A stretch of 64,000 nt of DNA from Raineya sp. (GTDB lineage: Bacteria > Bacteroidota > Bacteroidia > Cytophagales > Thermonemataceae), in the NCBI GenBank assembly GCA_025454915.1, contig JALONN010000015.1, positions 26,681-90,680 on the forward strand, read 5' to 3'. A model generated the notes under the pieces. That model saw only the letters and a list, made by a program, of their open reading frames with translations, was not told the origin of the DNA and did no database searches. Of the stretch, positions 46,101-53,582 are shown piece by piece. The stretch's first letter is position 1, and each line of letters opens with the position of its first letter. Both the position numbers and the translations under genes were made by a program.

Positions 46101-47408
46101 GTGGTTTATCAACAATGGATTGACCAGAAAGAGGAGCTGGCTTCTTTAATGGCAAACGTAAAAGAAGATGATAAAGAAGTAGAAAAATTAATCATATCAG
46201 TAGAAAAGCTTGAAAAACAGCTTCTTGAAAAATCTACAACTTTCAAAAACAGTTTTCAGAAAAATGTAGTAAAATGGCAAGATATTCAGAAAAACCTGAA
46301 AAAGAATGAAGTGGCTGTAGAAATTGTACGTTTCAGATGGTTTGAAAATGGCTTTACAGATTCTGTATATTATGCTGCTTTAATTTTAACACCTAATACA
46401 ATAAAGTCTCCTGAATATGTTTTGTTGCCTAATGGGAATGAATTAGAAAAAGAAGCCTTAAATTTTTATCGAAATTCTATTCGTTTCAGGAAAAATGATA
46501 AAAATTCTTATAATAAACTTTGGAAAAGTATAGAAGAGAAAACTGGTAAAAATAAGAAAATTTATTTCTCTCCTGATGGTATTTATAATGAATTAAATAT
46601 TGCCACATTACTAAATGGAAAAGCTTATGTTTTTGATTATCAGGATATTTGGTATTTAAGTTCTACGGAAGAATCCCTAAAGCCCGAATCACCAATTAAT
46701 AAAGAAAATCAAAGAGCATTTTTAATAGGTAATCCAAATTATTATACAAAACTTAAAGGTTCAAAAGTAGCCGATTTAAAAGGTACAGAGAAAGAGGTAA
46801 AACAGATTGGAAATATCCTGAAAGGTAAAAAAATTGATTTTGAACTCTTTACAGGAAAAGATGCCTCAGAGCAAAAAATAAAAAATGTGCAAAGTCCAAC
46901 TATTTTGCATTTAGCAACACATGGTTTTTTTGAAGAAAATACCCCCGAAACTGATAATTTTGGCTTACAGAAAAGTCAGACGAGCCAGAATCCACTACTC
47001 AGAGCAGGTTTGCTTTTAGAAGGAGCGGGCGATTTAATGGAATCTGACAAAATAGATTATCATACACAAGAGGGTGTTCTTACAGCCTATGAAGTAATTG
47101 ATTTGCCTCTTTCAAAAACAGAACTGGTAATCATCTCTGCCTGTGAAACAGGAGTTGGACAAAACAAAGTGGGAGAGGGTGTTTATGGCTTACAACGCTC
47201 ATTTATGATTGCGGGAGCTAAAACTGTTGTTTTTAGTTTGTTTAAAGTAGATGATGAGGCTACAGCCAATATGATGATTGCATTTTATCAGAAATGGGCA
47301 AAAACAGGAAATAAGCGAGAAGCGTTCAGAGAAGCACAGAAAGTAATAAAACTCAAATATAAAAGCCCATTGTATTGGGGAGCATTTAATATGATAGGGA
47401 TGAATTAA
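43176..47408 (+). CDS. Exported TPR-CHAT domain (caspase-like peptidase) protein
   Basis: The ATG at 43176 opens a signal peptide (MKWIYTLFFVSLWGTSFAQ); the in-frame ATG at 43041 is rejected because it would overlap kbl. The 1410-residue protein has many TPR repeats over about 1000 residues, a coiled-coil stretch, and a C-terminal CHAT domain. Its catalytic dyad is visible as His in LHLATHGFF and Cys in VIISACETG. CHAT proteins are caspase-like proteases, often with TPR sensors; this one should act in the periplasm or outside. Its target is unknown. Two HDAC-like genes follow. Confidence 0.9.
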   Translation: MKWIYTLFFVSLWGTSFAQTYENAYAKTLKNYQSGKYDKALASLEKEFKENTKEKLPESWYWILKSMIYESQKNFVGFEKSFSKIKLDEKDPYLTNMTALRYADMLMKANKYKDAYLMLEKPIKLPADDSLLLADARTHYVKICLATGKLNEAEKHIDWLISFWEKAQNKKVNYLGNKEKTSKNDINYREQQFVELQIIKLQMIAEKGDYLLADSLFRKDAERIKKLAGKSSPEMAQYNFWVAQNYENLLEPQKAIPFYKLVAQSLNPTHTLSLEAQLKVLQLQKNNKKLSSSDITDKDEPDNDKDDDSDTLEVKQNADTTTTQPLETKGKKDKIAALFQKTMDKYYPQKNHYYRIKKEFQEAENLFVAQKLDKAKPVFQNIINTSDSLLPQKNLLRIASYEYLSQIHDLKTEQDISQANEELKEAYAGYLENFGENALNTNLARIRWADFQISHTSALPEVKNYYYKKQYLFFVEEWLPSHKNYIEVNDHLQRYFDITESYEEAGKYLAFVENEVLKRYGEKGAAFGEHLLKKAGLLLRKHNYPEAEENAQKAATLLRKKYGKRSVQYANALALKARVYAKMGLYEESEDLLRQAGRIYQRKKEKALTESTKSMEDLAQVYMVKADFKKAETLLRQAISNYETRYGKKTPKLITPLNLLAKLYLIQGKYDAVEKQMRVSEEITEKVYGKNTLIYADYLEQMTEFYQNVFSLDKAEKALLDISNIKKSTLGEESVAMIPTLTSLANVRFLLKKTPKEEIINLLEKSKEIALKKLGDKHQLYAEALKNLAIIYADADSLAKADALLAQASAIWVEKTSKRNIEKAEIDLLRGDIALKNKKNTDAERYYTQAGEIYKKAFDKSHPSFVKAQSKIARLAFSNQDYAKANQITLENLKKYHGFVQSYFPALSEQEKERYWQEIQSDFEFFHNLAFAQVKTNPELLGELYNNTLANKGLLLKYSSKLRQNIYQTENDSVKVVYQQWIDQKEELASLMANVKEDDKEVEKLIISVEKLEKQLLEKSTTFKNSFQKNVVKWQDIQKNLKKNEVAVEIVRFRWFENGFTDSVYYAALILTPNTIKSPEYVLLPNGNELEKEALNFYRNSIRFRKNDKNSYNKLWKSIEEKTGKNKKIYFSPDGIYNELNIATLLNGKAYVFDYQDIWYLSSTEESLKPESPINKENQRAFLIGNPNYYTKLKGSKVADLKGTEKEVKQIGNILKGKKIDFELFTGKDASEQKIKNVQSPTILHLATHGFFEENTPETDNFGLQKSQTSQNPLLRAGLLLEGAGDLMESDKIDYHTQEGVLTAYEVIDLPLSKTELVIISACETGVGQNKVGEGVYGLQRSFMIAGAKTVVFSLFKVDDEATANMMIAFYQKWAKTGNKREAFREAQKVIKLKYKSPLYWGAFNMIGMN

Positions 47409-47486
47409 GTAAGGAGAATAATTTAATTTATATTAAAACCTATAAGGTTTTTGTTATTTAATTAGGTACAATACTTAATAGAATTG

Positions 47487-47509
47487 AAAGCCAGCTAAAA
47501 GCTGGCTTT
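47487..47509 (+). terminator. Terminator after the CHAT gene, exact inverse copy of the one at 49765
   Basis: AAAGCCAGCT, loop AAA, AGCTGGCTTT. The hairpin at 49765-49787 is its exact reverse complement (loop TTT). The T run after the stem is short and interrupted. Confidence 0.7.
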
Positions 47510-47538
47510 GGTTTTATAATAGCAAAAACTTAATTTTG
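47507..47538 (+). promoter_or_regulatory. Bacteroidota-type promoter of the first HDAC-like gene
   Basis: TTTG (47507-47510, in the arm of the terminator stem), 20 bases, TAATTTTG (47531-47538). The start codon is 41 bases further on. Confidence 0.65.
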
Positions 47539-47579
47539 TAATATAGCTATCAATGAGCATATCCATAAAAATATAATCT

Positions 47580-48524
47580 ATGCGAAAACCTCAATTATCT
47601 ACTTTTTATACTGAAAAAATGGTTTTGAAAGAAGGTGAAAAGAATTTTTCTAAATCGCCTCAAAAACCTAAGTGGTTGCTCGATTTTCTTGAAAAAAACG
47701 AACTTCTCAAATATCTTGAAATCTATCAAAATTTTGAACCTTTCATAAAAGAAGAATTTTATATAGCTCATACACAGAATTATGTAGATCGTTTTTTTGA
47801 AGGTAAAAAGCCTTTAGCCGAAAGTAATAATCTTGAATGGTCACCTCAATTTGCTGAAACTGTTCAGTACACCAATGCAAGTTTGTATGAGGCAATTAAA
47901 TTTGCTTTAAAAAATCCAGAAAGTATTTGTTTTAGTCCTGTGAGTGGTTTTCACCATGCCCAACCCATGTATGGTATGGGGTATTGTACTTTTTCAGGAC
48001 AGGTGATAGCTTCTGTGAAAATATTCAGGGAAACAGGTATGAGAGGAGCTTACATAGATTTAGATGGTCATTTTGGAAATAGCATTGAAGATTCTAGAAG
48101 TTTTGTAGAAGACTTGAATGAGGCTATTCCCAAAGGTTTTGGCAATATTAATCCTTCTGGAAGCCACGAGAGATACATTGATAATTTTAAAAGAGAGTTA
48201 AACATTCTTGAAACAGCTATTTTAGAAAACCAAATAAACTATCTTGTTTTTTGTCATGGTGCTGATAGCCATGAAGATGATGATACCAAAGGACAATGTA
48301 ATACAAAAGAGTGGATAATGTGTGCTGAGATATTCTATAATTTTGTCAAAAAATTAGATGAAAAGCTCAAAAAGCCTATTCCGCTTGTATTGTGTTTGTT
48401 TGGGGGCTATCGTAAAGACGATTATGATTCAGTTTTGGGTTTACATGCCAAAGATTTAGTAATATGCCTCAATACACTTTGTGGACAAGAAATTAGATTT
48501 GAGCCTATTTTGATGCCTAAGTAG
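47580..48524 (+). CDS. Histone-deacetylase-superfamily hydrolase, first of two tandem paralogues
   Basis: This 314-residue protein fits the arginase/deacetylase fold. SGFHHAQP matches the catalytic His pair, YIDLDGHFGNSIED the D-x-H zinc ligands, FCHGADSHEDDDTKG the third Asp ligand, and LFGGYRKDDY the GGY loop carrying the transition-state Tyr. The usual HPE.P.R N-terminal motif is replaced by SPQKPKWL, so it lies outside the well-known AcuC/HDAC groups. It may deacetylate small acetylated amines or a protein; this is not known. A close paralogue follows at 48806. Confidence 0.78.
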   Translation: MRKPQLSTFYTEKMVLKEGEKNFSKSPQKPKWLLDFLEKNELLKYLEIYQNFEPFIKEEFYIAHTQNYVDRFFEGKKPLAESNNLEWSPQFAETVQYTNASLYEAIKFALKNPESICFSPVSGFHHAQPMYGMGYCTFSGQVIASVKIFRETGMRGAYIDLDGHFGNSIEDSRSFVEDLNEAIPKGFGNINPSGSHERYIDNFKRELNILETAILENQINYLVFCHGADSHEDDDTKGQCNTKEWIMCAEIFYNFVKKLDEKLKKPIPLVLCLFGGYRKDDYDSVLGLHAKDLVICLNTLCGQEIRFEPILMPK

Positions 48525-48546
48525 ATTGTTAATAACTGTAAAATAA

Positions 48547-48578
48547 TTTGTAAATCCTTGAGAAAGCAATTATATTTG
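48547..48578 (+). promoter_or_regulatory. Promoter of the structured leader and second HDAC-like gene
   Basis: TTTG (48547-48550), 20 bases, TATATTTG (48571-48578). It predicts a start of transcription near 48585 and a leader of about 220 bases. Confidence 0.7.
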
Positions 48579-48584
48579 CAGTAT

Positions 48585-48805
48585 AATTATGTATAACTAT
48601 GAATCATTTTTGCATTAACATTGGCTTTGCCCGTCTCTTTCCACCCGATAGTTCAAACAAATAGTACCTTGTTTGAGCATTCCATTTTATTTTAAGTAAT
48701 TTTTATTGCTGACAGATTCTAACTGTCTCAGGCAAGGTATTTCATTTTCATCTCCATGTGTTGTGGAGGTGTATTTCCTATTTGAAATATTCAAACCTGA
48801 AAATT
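48585..48805 (+). promoter_or_regulatory. Structured 5' leader with mutually exclusive helices
   Basis: TCAAACAA (48653-48660) pairs with TTGTTTGA (48669-48676). TACCTTGTTTGAG (48665-48677) can instead pair over 13 positions (two G-U) with CTCAGGCAAGGTA (48727-48739), enclosing hairpin GACAG/CTGTC (48711-48727). A third hairpin, CATCTCCA/TGGAGGTG (48749-48771), lies 34 bases before the start codon. A 21-codon open frame ends in the loop of the first hairpin. The arrangement resembles attenuation or a switch. No known riboswitch class is recognised. Confidence 0.55.
48599..48664 (+). CDS. Possible 21-residue leader peptide
   Basis: ATG at 48599 to TAG at 48662-48664 encodes MNHFCINIGFARLFPPDSSN-K. 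It lies about 14 bases after the predicted transcription start, and its stop codon falls in the loop of the TCAAACAA/TTGTTTGA hairpin. A ribosome at the end of it would open that hairpin. There is no run of one codon that would name the controlling amino acid. Translation is not proven. Confidence 0.35.
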   Translation: MNHFCINIGFARLFPPDSSNK

Positions 48806-49756
48806 ATGCGAAACGCACAAATATATACCTTCTACCATGAAAACATGGTATTGAAGAATAATGGGAGGAATGTGTCCAAATCTCCCCAAAAGCCTAAACT
48901 GTTACTTAATTTCCTTGAAAAAAACAGTCTTAAAGGTCATTTTGCCATCAAAGATGACTTCAAACCCTTTTCACAAGAAGAATTCTATCTGGCTCATACA
49001 AAAGAATATGTGGATGGTTTTTTTGCAGGAAAACGTAATTGGACTAAAAGTAGCAATCTGGACTGGTCACCTCAATTTGCTGAAACCGTTCGATACACCA
49101 ATGCAAGTTTATATGAGGCTATTAAATTTGCTTTAGAAAACCCAGAGAAAGTAACTTTTAATCCTGCCTGTGGTTTCCACCATGCCTTACCAGAGCATGG
49201 GCTGGGGTACTGTACTTTTTCGGGGCAGGTGATAGCCTCTGTCAAAGTTTTTAGAGAAACAGGTAAACGAGGGGCTTATATAGACCTTGACGGACATTTT
49301 GGAAACAGCATCGAAGATGCCCGAAAGTTTGTTTCAGATTTGAATTTGGCTATTCCCAAAGGGATTGGAAACATCAATCCTGAAGATAAACACCAAAAAT
49401 TTATCAATAATCTAAGGCGTGAACTGGGACTATTGAGAGATGCTATTCATGATAAATACATTGATTATGTGGTATTCTGTCATGGAGCTGATAGCCATGA
49501 AGATGATGATACGAAAGGACAATGCACCACAGCCGAATGGATAGAATGTGCCCATATTGTCTATGATTTTGTCAAGAAAATAGATGAAAAACGTAGAAAA
49601 CCCTTACCCTTAATACTGGGCTTGTTTGGAGGTTACCGTAAAGATGATTATAATTCAGTTTTGGGATTACACGCCAAAAATTTAGTGATATGCCTCAATA
49701 CGCTTTGTGGTCAGGAGATTAAATATGAACCTATTTTGAAAGCAAAAAAAAGATAG
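48806..49756 (+). CDS. Histone-deacetylase-superfamily hydrolase, second tandem paralogue
   Basis: The ATG at 48806 (MRNAQIYTFYHENMVL) aligns with the start of the paralogue at 47580 and is preferred to the TTG/ATG upstream at 48758. The 316-residue protein keeps all zinc and catalytic positions: CGFHHALP, YIDLDGHFGNSIED, FCHGADSHEDDDTKG and LFGGYRKDDY. The two proteins are highly similar along their length, including the SPQKPK N-terminal motif. It differs in having a long structured leader, so the copies may be regulated differently. Confidence 0.78.
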   Translation: MRNAQIYTFYHENMVLKNNGRNVSKSPQKPKLLLNFLEKNSLKGHFAIKDDFKPFSQEEFYLAHTKEYVDGFFAGKRNWTKSSNLDWSPQFAETVRYTNASLYEAIKFALENPEKVTFNPACGFHHALPEHGLGYCTFSGQVIASVKVFRETGKRGAYIDLDGHFGNSIEDARKFVSDLNLAIPKGIGNINPEDKHQKFINNLRRELGLLRDAIHDKYIDYVVFCHGADSHEDDDTKGQCTTAEWIECAHIVYDFVKKIDEKRRKPLPLILGLFGGYRKDDYNSVLGLHAKNLVICLNTLCGQEIKYEPILKAKKR

Positions 49757-49764
49757 GTAGTAAA

Positions 49765-49787
49765 AAAGCCAGCTTTTAGCTGGCTTT
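49765..49787. terminator. Bidirectional terminator, inverse copy of the hairpin at 47487
   Basis: AAAGCCAGCT, loop TTT, AGCTGGCTTT, with flanking A and T runs. It serves the second HDAC-like gene and the convergent rocD. Confidence 0.85.
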
Positions 49788-49794
49788 TTGTAGT

Positions 49795-51030
49795 TTAATA
49801 ATTTGCAATAACAGTTTCAATAATGCTACAAGCCTCATCCATTTGGCTTTCTGTAATAATAAGTGGAGGGGCAAAACGAATTTTATCTCCATGAGTAGGT
49901 TTAGCTAGTAAACCATGCTCTTTCATTGCCAAACAAACATCCCAAGCTGTTTTTCCATCTTTTTCTTTGATATCTATGGCATTGAGCAAACCTTTTCCAC
50001 GAACAGCCGATACTTTTTCAGGGTAACGTTGCATCAAAGCTCTCATTCTATTTCTAAACATCTCACCCATTTTTTCAGCATTTTCTGTAAGTTTTTCATC
50101 TTTTACTACTTGTAAAGCAGCCATTGCTACTGCACAAGCAAGAGGATTTCCTCCAAATGTAGAACCATGTTCACCTGGCTTGATGCAGAGCATCACTTCA
50201 TCATTTGCCAATACTGCCGAAACAGGATAAGTGCCTCCCGAAAGAGCTTTTCCAAGAATAAGCATATCTGGTTGTACATTTTCGTGATGAGAAGCAATCA
50301 GTTTACCAGTTCTGCCTACACCTGTTTGTACCTCATCTACCATGAATAGTACATTGTGTTTTTTACATAATTCAGCAGACTTAGCCAAATAACCATCATC
50401 TGGAACAAAAACACCAGCTTCACCCTGAATAGGTTCTACCCAAAAACCACAAACATTAGGATTTTGGAGAGCAGTTTCAAGAGCTGCAATGTCATTGTAT
50501 TCAATTACCTGAAAACCATCTATAAAAGGACCAAAATCTTTGGTTGCTGTTTTATCAGTAGAAGCTGAAATGATGGCAAGTGTTCTGCCGTGAAAATTGC
50601 GTTTTACAGCTAAGATAATAGCTTTATTTTCAGGAATACCCTTTTTCTGATAACCCCACTTACGAGCCAACTTTAAAGCTGTTTCGTTGGCTTCAGCACC
50701 AGAGTTCATCATCAGAACTTTATCATAACCAAAATATTCTGTGATATATTTCTCAAAAACACCTAATTTGTCATTATAAAAAGCTCTTGAAGTAAGTGTA
50801 AGTGTTTGAGCTTGCTCAATAAGAGCTTGAATAATACGAGGATGACAATGACCTTGATTGACAGCACTATATGCCGAAAGAAAATCAAAATAGCGTTTGC
50901 CTTCTACATCCCAAAGAAAAACTCCCTCTCCTTTAGAAAGTACCACTGGCAAAGGGTGATAGTTGTGAGCTCCATAACGGTCTTCTAAAGCAATAGCTTC
51001 TTGTGTCGAAATGTGTGTAGTCGTTGTCAT
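49795..51030 (-). CDS. rocD: Ornithine aminotransferase
   Basis: RocD converts ornithine and 2-oxoglutarate to glutamate semialdehyde and glutamate. The 411-residue class III PLP aminotransferase has MMNSGAEANETALKLARKWG, FHGRTLAIISAST, FMVDEVQTGVGRTG, ILGKALSGGTYPVSA (PLP-lysine) and HGSTFGGNPLACAV. The N-terminus (ALEDRYGAHNYHPLPVVL) is specific to ornithine aminotransferases. It is a single-gene unit. A TATCTTTG -7 element lies on the minus strand at 51087-51080. Confidence 0.95.
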   Translation of the reverse strand: MTTTTHISTQEAIALEDRYGAHNYHPLPVVLSKGEGVFLWDVEGKRYFDFLSAYSAVNQGHCHPRIIQALIEQAQTLTLTSRAFYNDKLGVFEKYITEYFGYDKVLMMNSGAEANETALKLARKWGYQKKGIPENKAIILAVKRNFHGRTLAIISASTDKTATKDFGPFIDGFQVIEYNDIAALETALQNPNVCGFWVEPIQGEAGVFVPDDGYLAKSAELCKKHNVLFMVDEVQTGVGRTGKLIASHHENVQPDMLILGKALSGGTYPVSAVLANDEVMLCIKPGEHGSTFGGNPLACAVAMAALQVVKDEKLTENAEKMGEMFRNRMRALMQRYPEKVSAVRGKGLLNAIDIKEKDGKTAWDVCLAMKEHGLLAKPTHGDKIRFAPPLIITESQMDEACSIIETVIANY

Positions 51031-51095
51031 AAAAATTTAAACTTTTGCGTTGTATTTTGTGTTAGACACAAAACGTTTACAAAGATACAAAAATT

Positions 51096-51281
51096 ATGGA
51101 TTTTTTATATTCGGGCAAGAAAAAGTCCAATAATACGCCCACTGTAGAAGAGGGAGATTTTTATTTTAATGAGCAAGGTTTGATGGTTTTTACAGAACAG
51201 TATCATTTAAAAAGAGGCTACTGCTGTCAGAATGGATGTAAACACTGTCCTTATGGTTTTAAGAAAAAAGAAAAAAAATAA
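51096..51281 (+). CDS. DUF5522 small cysteine-rich protein
   Basis: This 61-residue protein has the motif GYCCQNGCKHCPYGFKKK, four cysteines and a histidine in a compact C-terminal knot, typical of DUF5522 proteins common in Bacteroidota. It may bind a metal or cluster. Function is unknown. It is divergent from rocD and just upstream of the rpmB promoter. Confidence 0.82.
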   Translation: MDFLYSGKKKSNNTPTVEEGDFYFNEQGLMVFTEQYHLKRGYCCQNGCKHCPYGFKKKEKK

Positions 51282-51287
51282 TATTTT

Positions 51288-51318
51288 TTTGTAATTCCCA
51301 AACTAAAGACTATATTTG
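51288..51318 (+). promoter_or_regulatory. Bacteroidota-type promoter of rpmB
   Basis: TTTG (51288-51291), 19 bases, TATATTTG (51311-51318), 38 bases before the rpmB start. Confidence 0.72.
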
Positions 51319-51356
51319 CACTCCAATTTGTAAAAACATTTATTAATTATAAGGTT

Positions 51357-51596
51357 ATGGCGAGAGTTTGTCAATTATCAGGAAAAAAGCCTAAGGTAGG
51401 GAATAACGTTTCTCACGCTAACAATAAAACAAAAAGAAGATTTGATGTAAATCTTAAGACAAAAAAGTTTTATTTAGCTGATGAAGACCTTTGGATAACT
51501 CTTAGAGTTTCTACTAAAGCACTTCGTACTATCAACAAGAAAGGCATTGAGCAAGCAATCAGAGATGCTGCAAAAAAAGGTACTTTGCACGCATAG
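51357..51596 (+). CDS. rpmB: 50S ribosomal protein L28
   Basis: This 79-residue basic protein has ARVCQLSGKKPKVGNNVSHA, NKTKRRFDVNL and a C-terminal RTINKKGIEQAIRDAAKKG, all L28 features, and is of usual length. It has its own promoter and terminator. In many Bacteroidota rpmB stands directly before rpmG and DUF4295; here those genes are at 2287-2648 on the other strand. Confidence 0.96.
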   Translation: MARVCQLSGKKPKVGNNVSHANNKTKRRFDVNLKTKKFYLADEDLWITLRVSTKALRTINKKGIEQAIRDAAKKGTLHA

Positions 51597-51615
51597 TCTG
51601 ATTTTACAAGACATT

Positions 51616-51651
51616 AAAAAAGCAAGAATTTGTATAAATTCTTGCTTTTTT
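51616..51651 (+). terminator. Terminator of rpmB
   Basis: AAAAAAGCAAGAATTT, loop GTAT, AAATTCTTGCTTTTTT. Confidence 0.9.
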
Positions 51652-51690
51652 CTTTTATTTTTTTGACCTTAAATAAAAAAATAAATGCTT

Positions 51691-51864
51691 ATGAAAAAAT
51701 TAGCTCCCATTCTTGCAGGTCTATGTTTTTTTGCCTCAGCGGCAATGTATCAGATTGGCTCTACCAATAGCCATCTGACAGAACTAAAAGATACATTCTG
51801 GATACCTTTACCATTAGGAATCGTATTTGCACTTTTAGCTCTCAAAAATCGAAAATCTTCATAA
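51691..51864 (+). CDS. Small two-helix membrane protein
   Basis: This 57-residue frame (ATG 51691; ATG 51685 would add two residues) encodes MKKLAPILAGLCFFASAAMY, a polar loop (QIGSTNSHLTELKDT), a second hydrophobic helix (FWIPLPLGIVFALLAL) and a basic tail KNRKSS. The helix-loop-helix layout and the fit between the rpmB terminator and the peptidase gene support a real gene. No family is recognised. It could be co-transcribed with the peptidase gene 56 bases downstream. Confidence 0.6.
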   Translation: MKKLAPILAGLCFFASAAMYQIGSTNSHLTELKDTFWIPLPLGIVFALLALKNRKSS

Positions 51865-51920
51865 CTTTCTTATACAATAAATTTCCTGTATTTGAGTTAT
51901 TCTCAATAAAATAAAAGCCT

Positions 51921-53582
51921 ATGAAAACAATTAGGAAAAGTCTAAAAGCATTGGTACTGCCAGCATTGGCTATTGCCACTTTCTTTGCATTTAAGAAAGA
52001 TCCACAAGACAATGCCTTCGAAATAGCCAAGAACATTGATATTTTTACGACTCTCTACAAAGAAGTAAATAATTATTATGTAGATGAAGTGAACCCTAAT
52101 AAAATTATGCGTACAGGGGTGGATGCCATGCTCAAATCGTTAGATCCTTATACTGTGTATATTTCCGAAGACCAGATAGAAGATTATCGAACCATGACAA
52201 CAGGAGAATATGGAGGGATAGGAGCAACAGTAGGAACAAGAAATGGAAAAGTGACCATTATTATGCCTATGGAAAATTCTCCAGCTCTTAAAAGTGGATT
52301 AAAGATAGGAGATGAGATTCTTCAAATCGGTGAGGTAAAAGTAACAGGAAAAAATCAGAGTGATATTAGCCGTTTACTTAAAGGGCAACCTGATACAGAG
52401 ATAGAACTTTTGATTAGACATTATGGATCTACTCAGACCGAAAAGATAAAAATTAAGCGAGAAAGAATCAAAGTAGATAATATTCCTTTTCATGGAATGG
52501 TAGATGAAGGAGTGGGGTACATTTATCTAAGTGAGTTTACACAAGGAGCAGCTGATGGTATTCGTAAGAGTATGGAGGATTTAAAGAGTAAGGGTGCTAA
52601 AAGTATTATCCTAGACTTAAGAGGAAACCCTGGTGGGCTTTTGAATGAATCTGTAAATATTTGTAATCTGTTTCTTCCCAGAGACTTAGACATTGTTTTT
52701 ACAAAAGGAAAAATAGCAGAATGGAACAAAACTTATAAATCTCTCAGACAACCCATTGATACAGATATTCCACTAGTAGTACTTGTAAATGGTAGAAGTG
52801 CTTCTGCATCCGAAATTGTTTCGGGGGTAATTCAGGATTACGACAGAGGTGTACTTATTGGGCAACGTTCTTTTGGAAAAGGCTTAGTGCAAAGTACACG
52901 ACCACTAACCTATAATTCGCAAGTGAAAATTACAGTTGCAAAATATTATGTACCTAGTGGTAGATGTATTCAGGCTTTGGATTATAGCAACAGAGACGAT
53001 CAAGGAAAAGTATCTAAAATACCAGATTCGTTGCGTAGAGCTTTTAAAACCAAAGGAGGTAGAACAGTTTATGATGGTGCAGGTTTAGAACCAGACGTAA
53101 TTATCGAAAAGGAAATTCTTAGTCCTATTGCTCAAAGTCTGGTAACTAAAAATCTTATTTTTGAATATGCCAATGAATATGCTTTAAAGAATAGTCAGAT
53201 AAAACCAGCCAGAGAATTTGCTCTTTCAGATGCAGATTATCAAGCTTTTGTAACATGGGTAAAAAATAAAGATTATGCTTACACAACTGAAATGGAAAAA
53301 AGTTACAAAGATTTGATAGATGCTGCTAAAAAAGATAAAACATACGATTTGATTCAAAACGAATTAAATACTCTCAAAGGACGAATTTCTAAAAATAAAG
53401 AAGCAGATTTAATGACTTTCAAGAATGAAATCAGAGAATTATTGGAGGAGGAAATTTGTGCAAGATATTATCTTGAAAAAGGTGAGACAGAAGCCAAATT
53501 TGATAATGACAAAGAACTTCAGGAAGCTATCAAAATTTTAAAGAATCCTGCTAAGTATAAGGAGATTTTGAAGAAAAAATAG
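51921..53582 (+). CDS. C-terminal processing peptidase, S41 family
   Basis: This 553-residue tail-specific protease (CtpA/Prc type) has an N-terminal membrane anchor or signal (LKALVLPALAIATFFAF). A PDZ domain follows (GEYGGIGATVGTRNG to GDEILQIGEVKVTG). In the S41 catalytic domain the Ser lies in NGRSASASEIVSG and the Lys in GQRSFGKGLVQST. The C-terminal ~170 residues are helical. It should work in the periplasm on proteins with exposed C-termini. The next gene abuts its stop codon. Confidence 0.94.
   Translation: MKTIRKSLKALVLPALAIATFFAFKKDPQDNAFEIAKNIDIFTTLYKEVNNYYVDEVNPNKIMRTGVDAMLKSLDPYTVYISEDQIEDYRTMTTGEYGGIGATVGTRNGKVTIIMPMENSPALKSGLKIGDEILQIGEVKVTGKNQSDISRLLKGQPDTEIELLIRHYGSTQTEKIKIKRERIKVDNIPFHGMVDEGVGYIYLSEFTQGAADGIRKSMEDLKSKGAKSIILDLRGNPGGLLNESVNICNLFLPRDLDIVFTKGKIAEWNKTYKSLRQPIDTDIPLVVLVNGRSASASEIVSGVIQDYDRGVLIGQRSFGKGLVQSTRPLTYNSQVKITVAKYYVPSGRCIQALDYSNRDDQGKVSKIPDSLRRAFKTKGGRTVYDGAGLEPDVIIEKEILSPIAQSLVTKNLIFEYANEYALKNSQIKPAREFALSDADYQAFVTWVKNKDYAYTTEMEKSYKDLIDAAKKDKTYDLIQNELNTLKGRISKNKEADLMTFKNEIRELLEEEICARYYLEKGETEAKFDNDKELQEAIKILKNPAKYKEILKKK

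Noticed and set aside
48640..48680. A tRNA-like T-arm (GTTCAAAC)
   Set aside because: No acceptor or anticodon stems can be built around it; the repeat belongs to the leader hairpin.
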